Shown: positions 25,916 through 38,452, numbered from the stretch's first letter. The stretch: 64,000 nt of DNA from Lumnitzera littorea (GCA_024138015.1 JAMXBB010000003.1:9749265-9813264), one strand, 5' to 3'. The notes: a model not told the origin generated them from the sequence alone. A program made the numbers and translations.

Positions 25916-26209
25916 ATAGGGACGATTCAAGAGCAGACCTTCATTGGATGCACTTCGTGTTTCTTCTTCTTCTTCTTTCTCTTTTCTTTTTTCCTCTAAG
26001 TTTGCCTGACAAACCTATGTTTTATTGTGTCAAAAATTATATCTCAGGTTAATCTGCAGCAATTTAATACTATTACTGTAGAAATGCAATAAGCACATTT
26101 AATTTGTAACTAACTTTAAAAAGATAAATGATTAATACACAAACATAAAAACATTATAAAAACAGCTATCACAATGAGTTCGCTGACACATTTTCTAATA
26201 CATGAGTTG

Positions 26210-27604
26210 CTATATATGTTGTTCTGATACTCCATCTATGAAAGCCTTGAGATTTTTGTCTAAATAACCTTCCATCCTTCCTGCCTCCCTTGCTAATTCC
26301 TTCCATTTCTTGGCATTCTTCCTCAATTCTTCACCTGTTGCGCTACCCCCCATTATTAGTTCCAAACGCTTCTTAATCTCACCGCTTTCTACTATTCCTT
26401 TATCATTCTTGGTGAGTTGAATCCCTGTCTTCCATAAATCTTCAGCAAGCTTTGCATTTGTTGGTTGATCAGCCCATTGCGGAATCATCACCAAGGGAAC
26501 TCCACAAACCAAACTCTCTAGAGTTGAGTTCCACCCACAATGCGTTAAAAAACATCCTATTGAAGGGTGTGACAAGACCTCCACTTGCGAACACCATGAT
26601 ACTATCATCCCTTGCTCGTCTAATTCCTCTTTGCAGCTCAAGTGATCCCTTTCTTCATTCTCTTCCATTGCTTGATCACGAATAACCCATAAGAATGGCC
26701 TGCTTGTATCGACTAACCCTTGTGCGATTTCCTCCATCTGCTGCTTGGGCAACATATTGACACTTCCAAAGGCTACATAGACCACAGACCCTTCCGGTTT
26801 TGTATTTAGCCAGCCAATGTATTCTCTAGAGCCTTCAAAAAGATCTCCTCCATATGTAGCATGAGAGGGATGATCATGGCCATCCAAAAGAGTAGATGGG
26901 GTCAATGGTCCAACTGCAACCAAATCAAGCCGATCAATGGCTCTCAAAGCCTCTGCCTCCAAGGCATCAAATGTGTTTACAAGCACTTTTGGTTCCCTCT
27001 TGATGTTAACAATGTGTTTCTCCAAAAACGGATCAGCATAGACAAACTTGTTTCCCGGTTGTATGAAAAAAGGGAGATTATGGAGGAAGAGCGGTGGAAG
27101 TCCAGGCAATTTTACAGGGGGCAAAGGATCATCATATGCCCTTTTTATAGTTTCACCATAACCATTGAAGTTGTAGTAATAAATATCCAACACAGCAGCA
27201 GGTTGAGCCCAAAGAAGCACCGAGGGAATGTGAAGCGACCGAGCAACGTCTGCCACCCATGGGATTACTGTGGTGTATATTACACAATCAAAGGATCGGC
27301 CCTCGTTGATGCTTGCCATGATTTGTTCCCTTAGAGTTTCGGATCCACAGCGTTCAAGCTCGGCCATATAGAGCTGGAAGCTACTGTCGAGTTTAATGTT
27401 TTCCCCATCATCATTGCCATCTGAAAAATTGGCAAAGGCCAACTCTTGTGGAATACTAGATTTGCTCATGCGACGGTAAGCGGACACACTCGTGGAGAAG
27501 GTAACATGAGCTCCATGGCGGAGGAGATGTTTTGATAGTTGGAGTGCCGGGTTTATGTGGCCTTGGCCGGGAAATGCTACCACAAGAAAGCGCGGTGCTG
27601 CCAT
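26210..27604 (-). CDS. UDP-glycosyltransferase, family 1, UGT75 type
   Basis: An intact, intronless 464-aa enzyme, the usual length for the family. It transfers a sugar from a UDP-sugar, most likely UDP-glucose, to a small acceptor in the cytosol. The N-terminal acceptor domain has GQGHINPAL with the catalytic His at residue 16. 'VIYTT' (108-112) places Thr where many UGTs have the activating Asp, as is usual in UGT75. 'DIYYYNFNGYG' and 'LPGLPPL' are also UGT75-like. The C-terminal donor domain holds a full 44-residue PSPG box, Trp337 to Gln380, with HCGWNS at 355-360 and WADQ ending in Gln380, the residue favouring UDP-glucose. The start chosen is the ATG at 27,604 (MAAPRF). The frame stays open to 27,625, but only by a TTG codon. 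UGT75 members glucosylate crocetin, auxins, abscisic acid, flavonoids or anthocyanins at carboxyl or hydroxyl groups. Which applies here cannot be read from sequence. A decayed paralogue lies at 38,453. Confidence 0.95.
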   Translation of the reverse strand: MAAPRFLVVAFPGQGHINPALQLSKHLLRHGAHVTFSTSVSAYRRMSKSSIPQELAFANFSDGNDDGENIKLDSSFQLYMAELERCGSETLREQIMASINEGRSFDCVIYTTVIPWVADVARSLHIPSVLLWAQPAAVLDIYYYNFNGYGETIKRAYDDPLPPVKLPGLPPLFLHNLPFFIQPGNKFVYADPFLEKHIVNIKREPKVLVNTFDALEAEALRAIDRLDLVAVGPLTPSTLLDGHDHPSHATYGGDLFEGSREYIGWLNTKPEGSVVYVAFGSVNMLPKQQMEEIAQGLVDTSRPFLWVIRDQAMEENEERDHLSCKEELDEQGMIVSWCSQVEVLSHPSIGCFLTHCGWNSTLESLVCGVPLVMIPQWADQPTNAKLAEDLWKTGIQLTKNDKGIVESGEIKKRLELIMGGSATGEELRKNAKKWKELAREAGRMEGYLDKNLKAFIDGVSEQHI

Positions 27605-28230
27605 TTTCTCTATTCCAAGGAACAAAGTGAATGTGAAAGGGATAGAGGAAAATATCAGTTAATCTTAGGATTTCTGTTTGATATCAGAATATGACATATG
27701 TTTGATGAATTTCAATTTCATCCCTCCAATGTCTGCTGATTAACATATATGTATAAAGGAAGTTCTCGGTGCATGGGCGATAGCTCACTGGATTAGTGTA
27801 TACTTGATATCTTATTGTTGACATATCCCAGGATTAGGTAAGGGATGGCGATCGAAGCATGGAAAACAAACCTTGTTGCCTTCTCACATGGAGAAAAAAT
27901 TCTTAGATAATGCCACGTGTATATTACGGAAAGTTCTACCGTATAGTCATATATCGTGGAAAACAATGCATATTAATGATTTTTTCTTTTTAACCAAAGG
28001 GAAAACTTGAATCCAATCATTTTACTGAAAAATTTATATATCATTAGATTATAAAATTCGTGTATTAATGATTTAAAGTAAAACTTGTATTCATCCAAAT
28101 TTTCCAACAATAAATGTATAAAGAAAATACAGGTTTCTTCAACAGAACCAGGATAACTTTGTTCATTCGATTTTTTTTTTTTTCTTTTTTTCGTTCAGAT
28201 CATTTTATAATTGTTAATGAGCACATGGGT
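27605..28230 (-). promoter_or_regulatory. 5' flank of the UGT gene, shared with the pseudogene copy
   Basis: Several short blocks match 39,851-40,700 upstream of the pseudogene, for example 'AGGAAGTTCTC' with 'TGCATGGGCG' (27,758-27,780 and 39,983-40,029) and 'GGATAA.TTTGTT' (28,151 and 40,657). The promoter was therefore duplicated along with the gene. A weak TATA-like sequence (minus strand TTTATACATATA, about 27,746-27,757) lies some 150 bases upstream of the ATG. I cannot call a transcription start. Confidence 0.5.
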
Positions 28231-30000
28231 TGAATTTCAATTTCCAGGACCACCACTATCCGCCTAATATAGTTATCTTCTTTACCTAAACCCGTCAGTT
28301 TTTGACTTGATTTCACCCTTCGCGTCAGTTTGGATTTATTTTAATCGATGTGCATTTCGTCCAGATTTCCATGAGATTCTGTAGAGTTTTGCTTGTTGAT
28401 AAATTCTTGGCAATTCCGATAAACTTTGAAGAAATTAATGTCAATTACACAAAAAATTTAAAAAAAAAAAAAAAACAGTGTTGTAGGATTCAAATAGATT
28501 CTTGCAATCCAATCCGCTTGATTTAATTCCTTCGTAAAATTGTTTAAGTCACCTATTTGATCTTCATCTACAGTGATCTCAATTTTACTAGTTGACATAA
28601 CTAATCTAGTTTGACTCTTGTAGAAGCACATTGGATTTCTTTTCAAGTTAAAATATATTATTTTCTTTTATATATTTTTTTAAATACACCATTTTATTAA
28701 TAAAATAAATATACATAAAAAAATAAAAAATAGGTTATAAAAATCTCTCAACTTTCTATTCTCAATAATGTAAATAATTTTTATTACTTTATATATAAAT
28801 GTAAATTATATTATGATATTTTTATGTATCTCGATTCGATCTTGGTTCAATCCTAATTGATCATCTCATCCTTTTAACTCCTTCTCATTTACGATGAATC
28901 TTCGCAAAATCATGTGTCTCTTGCCTCCTTGTTTACATTAACCTAAAACTTGTTCAAAACTTGATTTTGCTTGATGCCAACTAAAACCCTATGATTCCAA
29001 CATAAATAACATGAACTTGTCAAGTTTGAATATCAATCCTGAAGACTAGCAAAATGAAATTTTAAATTTAATAGTTCTCACTATAAGGAAATTTTATGAT
29101 TCCATCTTCTATTTTAAAGGGATTAGTCCAACCTTCTATCTCATTATTCATTTTCCTTTTTAAAAATTTAAACCATTAAATTTATAATTTGTTTAATGAC
29201 TAAAATTTAGACAAGTACAAACTAGAGATAAGATGAAAGACAGGACCCGTCTTGTAAAAAATAAAGCAAAAATCATAAAAAAAATCCTAAATTATAACAT
29301 AACCACTTTCATATTGGAAAACTACTTTCATGTTAGAGTTCTACTCTTGGAAAACCATATCAATTACACTTTGTTGTTTATTTCAAGAAGAATATTTTTC
29401 CTATCATCTGTTGTTTGTTTTATTAGAAAAGGTACTTTAAGTACAAAATATTTTTCCGTGTAGGAGAAAACATTCACTCATTAAAGGCAAAAATCCTTTT
29501 TTTGAACCCAAAAAATGACTTATTTTTTTCAAAATGGAATGTTGTTTTTCAATCTAATAGTCATAGGAGTTTTAACTTTAACTTGAAGAAAAATGATTTA
29601 TTTTTGTTGTAACTTACCTATAAATTATATTTTAAATATGAAAAAATTATAGTAGGTAAATAAAACTATTAGACTTATTAAAATATTATCAAAATCAACT
29701 AAAGTAGTTATAATAATGTATATTGAAAAATAATTTATATCCATGCTTTTGTTTTGGCTAAAATGTTTGATATAATATATTTATAGTAATATGCAAATAT
29801 TAATATATTTAGGTATGGTTATAAGTTATACAATATTCACTAGTCAAATATTAGAAAAGCTTTACAACATATTCTTATAAAAATATCAAAATACATGAAA
29901 ATATATCACATTCATAAAAGTATTATTTAAGGAAAAATATTTTGCTCTAACATGTGATTTTCCTCAAAACAAACAAACAATATTTTGATGATCAAAGTAG
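28231..30000. other. AT-rich intergenic DNA, no supported gene
   Basis: Homopolymer A near 28,459-28,474. Short frames at 28,458-28,646 (minus) and 29,233-29,463 (plus) have no recognisable similarity. Nothing else is supported. Confidence 0.5.
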
Positions 30001-30138
30001 AGAAGAAGAAAAACGATGAAATTAACTTCTATTTTTCATTGTTTACATAAAGAATGTCGTAATTTGATGAGAAGAAGAAAAACGATGAAATTAACTTCTA
30101 TTTTTCATTGTTTACATAAAGAATGTCGTAATTTGATG
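30001..30138 (+). repeat. Perfect two-copy tandem duplication, 69-bp unit
   Basis: Unit 1 spans 30,001-30,069 and unit 2 spans 30,070-30,138. They look identical, and AGAAGAA begins a third partial unit. The lack of divergence points to a recent event, or to an assembly artefact. Confidence 0.9.
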
Positions 30139-30249
30139 AGAAGAACTATAAATTCGTATATCAGGCTCTAATAACACATAATAATCATGTCATGTACTAA
30201 GCTTTTATGAAACCATCATATAATGAGATGCAAAAAGCATGTTTATGAC

Positions 30250-30992
30250 TAGACCCTTGAAAAGATCGGTTTTGAATTGTAAACTAACTTAAACCGACTC
30301 ATTAGAGATCAGGCCGAACCGCTCCCTTAAACCGTCGGGCCTTAAGGGCCCAAGTAGTTCAAGAAGACAAAGCCACCTAAACCTGCAGTTCATGAACTAC
30401 CAAGCTAGCCTACCATTAAATTGGTGGGTCGACCCGGCCAGTTCACCTCTTAAAGAAAAGAGAGAGAGAGAGAGGGGGGGGGGGGGGGGGGAGGTTATTA
30501 AGTTGGAAAAAAAAATAATTTGATGATGTCCATTAAGTCATGGCATGTCAAAACTACCTTTTTTACAATAGTGAAGGACAATTTTTTAAAAATAATATCA
30601 TCAAACTAATTATAGATGACTAATCATAAATTAATTATGTATTAATGATAGATCGAAAATTCAATTTAAGTTAATGTAAGTCATTGTAGTAAAACTTGTC
30701 AAATATTAAGGACTTGAATATGAGAAAAAGATAAAATTTGAAGGGAAGAAAATAAAAGAGTTGGAGTCATATTAAGTCGGAAATTAATAAAAAAATTACA
30801 AATTATTAATAAATTAGTACACTTAAAAAAAAAGTGAAAAGAGGTCACATTATTAGAATTTATTAATGTATTTAAAAAATTAATAAAAAATTAAATATTA
30901 AGAGAAAAACAGTTCAAGAGTAAAATCGACCTAGAACCGCCCCTCTCCCCCTCCTCCCCACCTACCACGGGCCAGCCCGGTGTATAAGTCTA
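30250..30992. mobile_element. hAT-like non-autonomous element
   Basis: 743 bp. Both ends, read inward, start TAGAC (TAGACCCTTG on the left; TAGACTTATA on the right, minus strand). Flanking octamers TTTATGAC (30,242-30,249) and TCTATGGC (30,993-31,000) match at 6 of 8 positions, consistent with an aged 8-bp hAT target duplication. The ends are GC-richer than the core. It has no transposase. It carries a GA tract and an 18-G run at 30,474-30,491. Confidence 0.5.
30459..30491 (+). repeat. (GA)n tract running into 18 consecutive G
   Basis: A simple sequence inside the hAT-like element. A G run of this length is prone to slippage and can form four-stranded structures. Confidence 0.9.
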
Positions 30993-31289
30993 TCTATGGC
31001 TATTTAGATGAAATTTGAACAACACACTATTGTTATATGAATATGTAAGGCATAGAACAAATATCTATAATAAATATAATCTATCATTTTTGCAAAATCT
31101 CACAAAAATAACTTCCAATACTTTATAACACCTAACATTCGAATAATTTAAGATCTAATCTAAGTTAATGAAATATTAGCTAAAGCAATATGTTTCAATA
31201 CATTAGCACAAAATCCAATCCAAACTTAGAGTTCATATCTGATGTAAATGAATAATGGTTTAATATTAGAACCTTTCACCTCTAGTAAA

Positions 31290-31865
31290 GGTCTAACACA
31301 GGGCAATCCCCTATCCGCAAACCTTTTTCAGTGTGGTTAGTAGTAACACTACATCTTTACTTCTAGTCAATACTTACAACATAATCTATAGGGGTGTGAG
31401 TAAAACTAGTCCAGTAAGTAAGGTGGAAATTGAAGAATGAAATACAAACATAGATAAAGTTATTAATTTCATGAAATGCAATATAGTCAATCAATCATAT
31501 GATATATTGTACAATGTTATTCGAACCATTATAAGGTTAGAGAAATTGCATCTGCTCTAACTAGGATTTAGGAGTTTTAACTTGACTCAAATTTAGGAGT
31601 TTTAACTTGACTCATATCAAATCAAACCCAAACTTATACAATAGATAACACCTTCCTCCCTAGACTACCATTAAACCATGGCCTCCAACCTTACTGCAAC
31701 CTACTATATTGTCACTTAATTCGACTAAGAGTAAAAAAATAACCATAACTGCTATTCTCATCAAAAGGGGTCAATATTTAGTTTAATACACCTAATTATT
31801 CTCCTAATGGGTTGTTATATGATATGAGGCAAGAGCAACTATCAAATTACAGTAAAGTGGATTAT
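31290..31865 (-). mobile_element. Family B LTR fragment
   Basis: Follows the order of the conserved block of the family B LTR (51,760-52,215): 'TCTATAGGGGTGTGAG' (compare 51,798), then 'GGTTAGAGAAATTGCATCTGCTCTAA' (compare 51,948), then 'CCTAATGGGTTG' (compare 52,198). It holds a 25-bp tandem duplication (31,566-31,590 and 31,591-31,615). It is cut at 31,865, where a family C LTR begins. Confidence 0.6.
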
Positions 31866-31871
31866 GAGTTA

Positions 31872-33150
31872 AGATATTGATCCCTTAAAAACCCCGAATA
31901 CTAGTACTAACCTTAACTCTATTATTTAACAAAATAAATTCAATTTTAAGAACTCAATTCTTTAAATTAAAATTGTAGCAACTAATTAATTTAATAATTA
32001 ATCAAAAACTAAACAAGAAAGAAAAATATTAAAGATTAAATTTAAGACTAAACGATGTACCTAGATCTTATTCTCTAGACCTACACATGTAACTTTCCCT
32101 AAAAAAAATCTAATTTAATCTTTAATTTCTTCTTAATCGAGAGAACTCTCTTTTAAAGTTAAAAACATCCTCAAGATTATTAACCATAATCTTTAGATTA
32201 CCTAATAAAATATCTTCCTCATAGCGTAATCTAAGATTGTATTAATCGTATATGAATTCTCTTAAAAATAATATTAAAGACAATATTATATTTCCAAAAA
32301 AGTTTTATAATTTATCTCTAACATTACATAAACTTTCATCATCTATGCTAAATCTAATTATACAATAAATCTCTCAATCTTCTTATATAATATCTTACTT
32401 AAATTAATAACCTATAGAATTATCAATCTAAAGCATACAAGCATACATAATCGATTCAAAAAGAATAAAGATTTTTATTAGATATAAATAAAACCAAACG
32501 TCACATGTGAGATCTAAGTTCAACAAGACTAAGATACAAAAATTTCTACACTATACTCATGATAAAAGAATGATTTTTAATAAAAACTAAGAAAAATAGA
32601 TCAAATAAATCATGAGTTAGACAAGGCAGTTCTTAAATCTTGAGATCTTGAAGTCTTGATATACTATGCTCTCTTCAGGGTTTTGCTCCTAAAAAGCCTT
32701 CAAAAAGTCATGTAAAAAGTTCTATCTAAAAAACGCTAATGAAGCTTTATATAGGAAGTGAGAAAAATATGTCCACTACAAATGACATAATTGTGTCCCC
32801 TAGTTGTGTACTTAACTGTCATTCACATTTTCTCTTCTTCTTTTTTTTTTTTTTTCCAAAACTAGGAACGCCACAACTGAGGACATGGTCATGTCCTTTA
32901 GTCATGTCATTGGCTGTGATACTTAAAAATTGGCTCCAAATTTGCTTTGAAACAGTATAGTCATGTCGTTTGATTGTATTGATTTTCAAATCTTTATAAC
33001 TTACTCATTTTAACTTTAATTTAAGTGACACTTGTTTGTATTTTCTTGTTTTCTTACATAGATCATTTTAAAACCTAAAAATCAAGATTTCACTTAATTA
33101 AGTATCATTTTATAAAAATAAACTCAAACTCAAATTAGAGCTTATCATTA
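31872..33150 (-). mobile_element. Family C LTR (Athila/Tat-like), truncated
   Basis: Co-linear with 14,064-15,369, including 'CCTAGATCT' (32,060), 'GTAATCTAAGATTG' (32,226) and the TATA-bearing 'AATGAAGCTTTATATAGG' patch at 32,738-32,755. The tip next to the PBS (about 50 bp) is missing at the junction with the family B fragment, and no PBS is visible. A 73-aa plus frame within it (32,739-32,960) is antisense to the LTR and not a gene. Confidence 0.6.
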
Positions 33151-33289
33151 TGCATGACCAGTTAAGTCGGCAGTCAAATTTCTATTATTTCTATTTTAGG
33201 ATGAAAAAACAAGTTTAAACCAACCAAAAATATGCAATCAAGTAAAGCAACACGCTAAAGAGTTCAACTCCCATTACAAAATAGATTTT

Positions 33290-35590
33290 GAGTCACACAC
33301 AAAGCATGAGCATAAACAACTAAGTTACATCCATAAACAATGAAGGATCAACTTGGAAGCCCTTACGACTTAAATGAACAAACACATCTTCATCGCATCT
33401 CTTTTTGGCTATTGACCTTCTCCTAATGGGAGAGGCAACTGAAGAGAATGTGAAGATAATGAAGGAGGTTATGGACAGTTTCGGTGATCTCTCGAGGCAA
33501 AAGGTGAACTACCAGAAATCTTGAATTCTCTTTTCTCGAAATGCTAGCACAGAACTAAAATTTGGCATTTTTTAAGTGTTCTATATATCAAGGGTTCAAT
33601 GGATTTGGGGAAGTCTCTTAAGATTCTTGTAAAGGAAGGAGGAAAGCTCTCTAAAAGGGATCCTTCATTTTAGAGAAAATGAATAGAAACCCTTTGGGTT
33701 GGAAAGCAAAGATGCTAAGCATGGTAGGCAAGAAGGTCTTAACAACCTCAGCTCTTGATGGCATTGTCAGTTATTACTCACGAGTTATCCTTTACCACAA
33801 ACATTTGTAGATAAAGCTAAGAGGATCACCTATAACTTCATGAGGGGAAGTATTATAGAGGCAAAGAAGATGCATTGGCTTGGATGGAGTAAACTGAAAA
33901 GAACCGAAAGATGGGAAGGGAGGGGAGGGGAGGGGAGGGAAGGGGGGTAGGGGTTGGTGGGGGAGTGGTGGTCTTAGATTAATGGATATATGGAAGAGAA
34001 ACAAAACAAACTTTGCAAAGCTAGCTTAGCACCTAAAAATAAAAAAGACTCTAGATAGAAGTCATTTCTTAGAAATATAAAGCTTCGGGTAAAAGAAGAA
34101 GAAAAGGGGGTTTACGTTTCTTCTCGAAGCTAAAGAAGGCCACAAGTGGGTAGAAGAGAGACTACAAGTTAGAGTAAAGAATGAGAGAACAACTAGTTTC
34201 TTGGAAGATAGCTGATCTAATGTAGGAAGAGTCAAAAATTGGCTTTATGGGCCCCAAAATAAGTATAACAATCTGATTCTTCTTTCTCAAGCATGGGATA
34301 ATGCATCAGGATGGAAGGAAGCAATTATAGTATACCCCTTAGACCCAAGTGTTTAACAAAAGCTAAGGAATCTTAATCTAATTGAAGCTAAGGAAGCCAT
34401 TGATGTACAACGATGGCCCTTTGAGTTAGATGGGGAGCTCTCTACCAAAAGTGCATATCTTGAACTATAAGGAAGGGAAGGATGAAATGATAGCAAAAAA
34501 CTGGAAATGGATTTGGAAATTACCAAATTATCCTAGTATATAGATACTTATATGGAGAATCTATCACTATGGTTTGGTTATGGGGACATCATGTTGAAGC
34601 GTAGAATTTTTGTTGGAAGGGTATGCCCATTGTGTAGGCAAGAAGTAGAAACTATCCTACATGTTTTAGTGAATTGCAATTGGAGCAGAAGACTTTGGCA
34701 AAGACTAGGTGTTCAACTTTCATCTGGGGACTTAAACTTTGAAGACTTTAAGTTATGGATCTAAAGAGTGTGTAAAAGATAGAAGCTAGACTGGAAGAAG
34801 GCTAATACCCCCTCATCAATTTTGGTTCTTATTGTGTTAAAAGGAATTTAGCACAAAAGGAATAGAAAAATTTTGAGGCAAGATGATAATCTAAGTGACT
34901 AGGGGGAAGTAATTCGTAGAAAAGCTAATGAGTTCTAGGCAACTAATCGAAAAGAAAAACAACAGCAGAAGCCTTCCTCCCTTTTGACAAAGAACGACCT
35001 CCACTGACTAATTGGGTTAAGGTTAAGAGTAATGGGGCAATAGTAGAAGGAAGTACAATAGCAACAATTGGAGCTATCTATCTAAACTAGGAAAATGTAA
35101 TCCTTTGGGCTATCTATAAGAAAATATCCAACTCCTCCCCTCTGGAAACTGAACTTTTGCCATAAGGAAGGCCTTTCCCTAGCTCATCAAAATGGCCTTC
35201 AAAATGTCATTTGTGAAACTAACTCCTAACAAGCCTCTGACTTATTAATGAATGCAAATGTGGATCCTAACCATTGCCAGCAAGTTCCCCAAGATTGTAA
35301 ATCTTTGATTGCTCATTTTGATAATGTTCGCATTTGCAAAGATTGAAGCTGCTAACCACCTAGCAAAGAGAGGCCTTGAAGACTCTAAATATATGTGTTT
35401 TGTTGACTACCTTCCCTTTTTTCTGTCTAAGTTTGTTTCAAAGACTAATGTTATTGTGGGCTCAGACCCATTTATTTTGCACCCAAACTAGTTACTTCAT
35501 TTTTGTCTAGGTTATGTTGGACTTGACTTTGTTCTCCATGTTATTTAGTTAATATCATCCTTATTCACCGAAAAAAAAATAATAATAAAA
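33290..35590 (+). mobile_element. L1-type LINE, 5'-truncated and degenerate
   Basis: A non-LTR retrotransposon remnant with stops and frameshifts. RT region: about 33,345-33,500 carries 'TWKPLRL' and 'SHLFLAIDLLLMGEA' (the FADD catalytic motif is degraded to AID) and 'VNYQKS'. About 33,680-33,900 carries the 'GWKAK..MLSM.G.K.LTT' and 'MHWLGWSKLK' blocks. zf-RVT domain: 34,552-34,764, with CPLC and 'HVLVNCNWSRRLW'. RNase H-like tail: about 34,990-35,490, ending 'AANHLAKRGLE'. A short A-rich tail (35,571-35,590) marks the 3' end. The 5' boundary is approximate. L1 elements copy themselves by target-primed reverse transcription. This one is inactive. It separates the two UGT copies. Confidence 0.85.
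33911..33968 (+). repeat. G-rich (GGGGA)n expansion inside the LINE
   Basis: Repeated GGGGA units followed by GGGGGG, GGGG and GGGGG runs. It lies where plant LINEs encode the conserved 'GGLGL' segment (here followed by 'GGLRLMDIWKRN'), so it looks like expansion of the Gly codons. It meets the usual G-quadruplex pattern on the plus strand. Confidence 0.9.
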
Positions 35591-38250
35591 CATCTCTAAA
35601 GGGGTTAACTAAAACACAACACATAGTTACACATGCATATGCACATGAACAAGCAAATGCATGACATAAACCTACTATAATGTAATATCCACTAATTATT
35701 ATCTTTACATTAGCCATTCAAACAGCAAAGTCTAAGATTGGTTGCAACTAATCCCTATATATATCGCAACCAAAATGAAAAGTTACATCGTCCTTAGGGC
35801 AATGCTTCTAAGCCATTAACATATCAATCCACTCAAAGAAGATCATAGTGGCACCCCATAGCTCTAGTGTGACTTGCTTGTGGTACCTTCCCAATATACT
35901 AACTCGATTCATGACCTTATCTAGGTGGACAACCTACTAGTATGAAAGTCACTACCTAACTAACCAGATCTCTTCAATGCAAGACTACTCGATTGTCGGT
36001 CATGTCATACCAATCACTGTATGGATTTTTCTCTAATCATTGGCCTTTCAAGTTCTCCTTGTGCCTTTTTTCAAGACACGCGATTAACAATATAAGAGAT
36101 CCACATTTGTTAAGTTGACAAATTTATAAACCTATCAAGCATAAACAACAACCAAGTAACTATACACCTAAATCCTAAGTAGATGAATTCTTTAAGTCGT
36201 CGATAACATAAAATCTTGATCTATATAGAGTATACATATCACAATTTATACTTAATGAAACTTATATCATGGCCTCTGATTTTTGCACTAGGTTCAAACT
36301 AAAAGGATTGGCTTAATTAACCCTAGTTTTATAATAAAGTTTGTTTTACTTTTAGATTAGTTTAATTACTATCTATTATGAAATTTATTTCTTAATAAAC
36401 TTTTTATTTCAATTCTAAAGTAAAATCTAAATTTCCTATTAGCATATTCTCAATAATAGCTCCATCTTTTAGCAAATCAAAGTACTTCGTTAATCTATAT
36501 TCTTGCAAAACGTTCCAAGATTTGACAACTTTTTATTAAATCAAACTCCATTAAAACTTTCACAATTCTATGAACTACATATCCAACTTTTAATTCCAAG
36601 AACAACTCTTTTCTAATTTTCCAACTCATTATTTATCGAGTTACGGACTATGGACCATTAATCTCTAATTTCAACATGGTTCTTACTCTAAAACATATAC
36701 AACTAGTCATAATCTTGTATGATAATGAACTTGTATCGTTTTCAAAATCAGCATCAATATTAATCTTGTCAAGAATTCTTAATTCAAATCACATACACCA
36801 TTTTATCATCCATAAGAATAACCTTATACCAACTTCTTTATAAAGATTGATTCTTTTTCGGTAAAGATCCTTTCTTTTATGATTCTTTCCATAAAAACCC
36901 TTAATCCATCTACTAATCTTATAAATAAAATACCTTCCAATCAACTATTGAGGCAGTTAGCTCATATTTACAATCCCATCAATATAAGATCCCTTTATGC
37001 ACCAATCACCAACAACCATCAATCACCAAGATTTGATTTCCTTGTGAATAACCATGCATTAAACTCGTAATTAATAACATTCAACCATGAAATTGCTGTA
37101 AATTTTTACCTCCCATTGTGTGAAACTCTAACATTCCTGTAGGAATTGTGCTACAACAAAAAATACGACTACTGTTTTTAATCAATTGAATTCATGCAAT
37201 AATAGGAGATTATGTTGCCATAAAACTTAAATACAATTAAAGATTGTTTTACCTAATGAAATTCTTTCTAGAGCCCCAATAATCTACACTAGTATTCCTT
37301 GCCATTAGCTATTTAATCTCCTAATATATAACAATTAGCGTGTTAGCATTGTTTCTATATTGAAAACATAAACTGGACAAAGTTTAAAGAATGAAGCCCT
37401 TTATTTTCCCTCCGCTTGGTTACGCCAAAAGGATGATGCCCTAAGCTTCCCTTCTCCTAGTGCATGCTATACTTTTCAATTTGGTCTATCATAATTAGGG
37501 GTAATGTCATAAATAATACCTAAATTTTGTCAAAATGTGAAGTTTTTAAAAAATCAATCTGCTACCTATTCAAAATTGTCATGATCATTTTTACTGTATA
37601 GACTAACTCCATTTATTCCATATGCTGATGTGAATATAAGAACAAACCAATAATTTACTTAAGGCTACAAGTGGTTCACAACTTACTCTTTGAAGCAGAT
37701 CAAAGCTTTCTTCATCTTCAATGGCCATTCCAACCACCCTCGAGCTAAGGAGTGGCTAGCAACCACTTAGTAGGGGTTACACAACTTCCTACAAGGGGCC
37801 AACAACCACCTTTGGCCATAAAGTGGCCGAAACATTTAGTTTCAGTTTGTCTTTGTGTTCATATCAATAAATAGATGTAATAGAATTGATTCAGATAGCG
37901 AAAATAACCACAAGAACTTCAGTTATATGGTATTAATCTTTTCAAAGTAAAATTAGTACATTGCATACTGTAGCAAACTTTATATACCATTTATGACATT
38001 AACTCATCATAATTATCATGGGGTGTGCAGCATATTCTTTTCATATTTATCCATATCTATAATTGATAATCCAAGAATTTGAATTTGATTTGATATATAT
38101 ATATATATTTGTATAGGTAGTTACTTAAATGCCTTTATTTCTAAATATATATTCCATGGCGTTTCATCCTTCCTCCACTAAAAATATCTACACCCCAGGC
38201 AACTCTTAATGCTTGTTTCTCATATTTTCCTCAAACTTCCATGTAGCCCT
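35591..38250. other. Diverged repeat-like DNA, possibly an old family B-type LTR
   Basis: No gene. Loose echoes of the family B LTR occur: an 'AACAACCAAG' block near 36,150 and a CCACC/GTGGC-rich patch at 37,725-37,830 like those at 21,610 and 46,760. Similarity is too weak for boundaries. A (TA)n tract lies at 38,091-38,106. Confidence 0.35.
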
Positions 38251-38452
38251 TCTCTCAGTGAGCTCGCCACACTTTCTAACACATAACTATAGCAGTGAGC
38301 GATCTGACAGTAATAATATAGGTTATAGATTTTTGTCTATTAATTCGCTAGAAAAAAGGAAAATACAATATAGTGATGATAATGTCACAATCTTCAAAAC
38401 AAACTAAGAAGAACTGATAACTAGAATTTTTTAGTTACAATAATACTGTTGG

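Noticed and set aside
26210..27604. Naming the enzyme a crocetin, auxin or anthocyanin glucosyltransferase
   Set aside because: UGT75 members differ in acceptor. Nothing visible in the sequence or its neighbours fixes the substrate.
26210..27625. A longer UGT with seven extra N-terminal residues
   Set aside because: The extension begins with TTG, not ATG. The ATG at 27,604 gives the normal UGT N-terminus, and the pseudogene's start aligns there.
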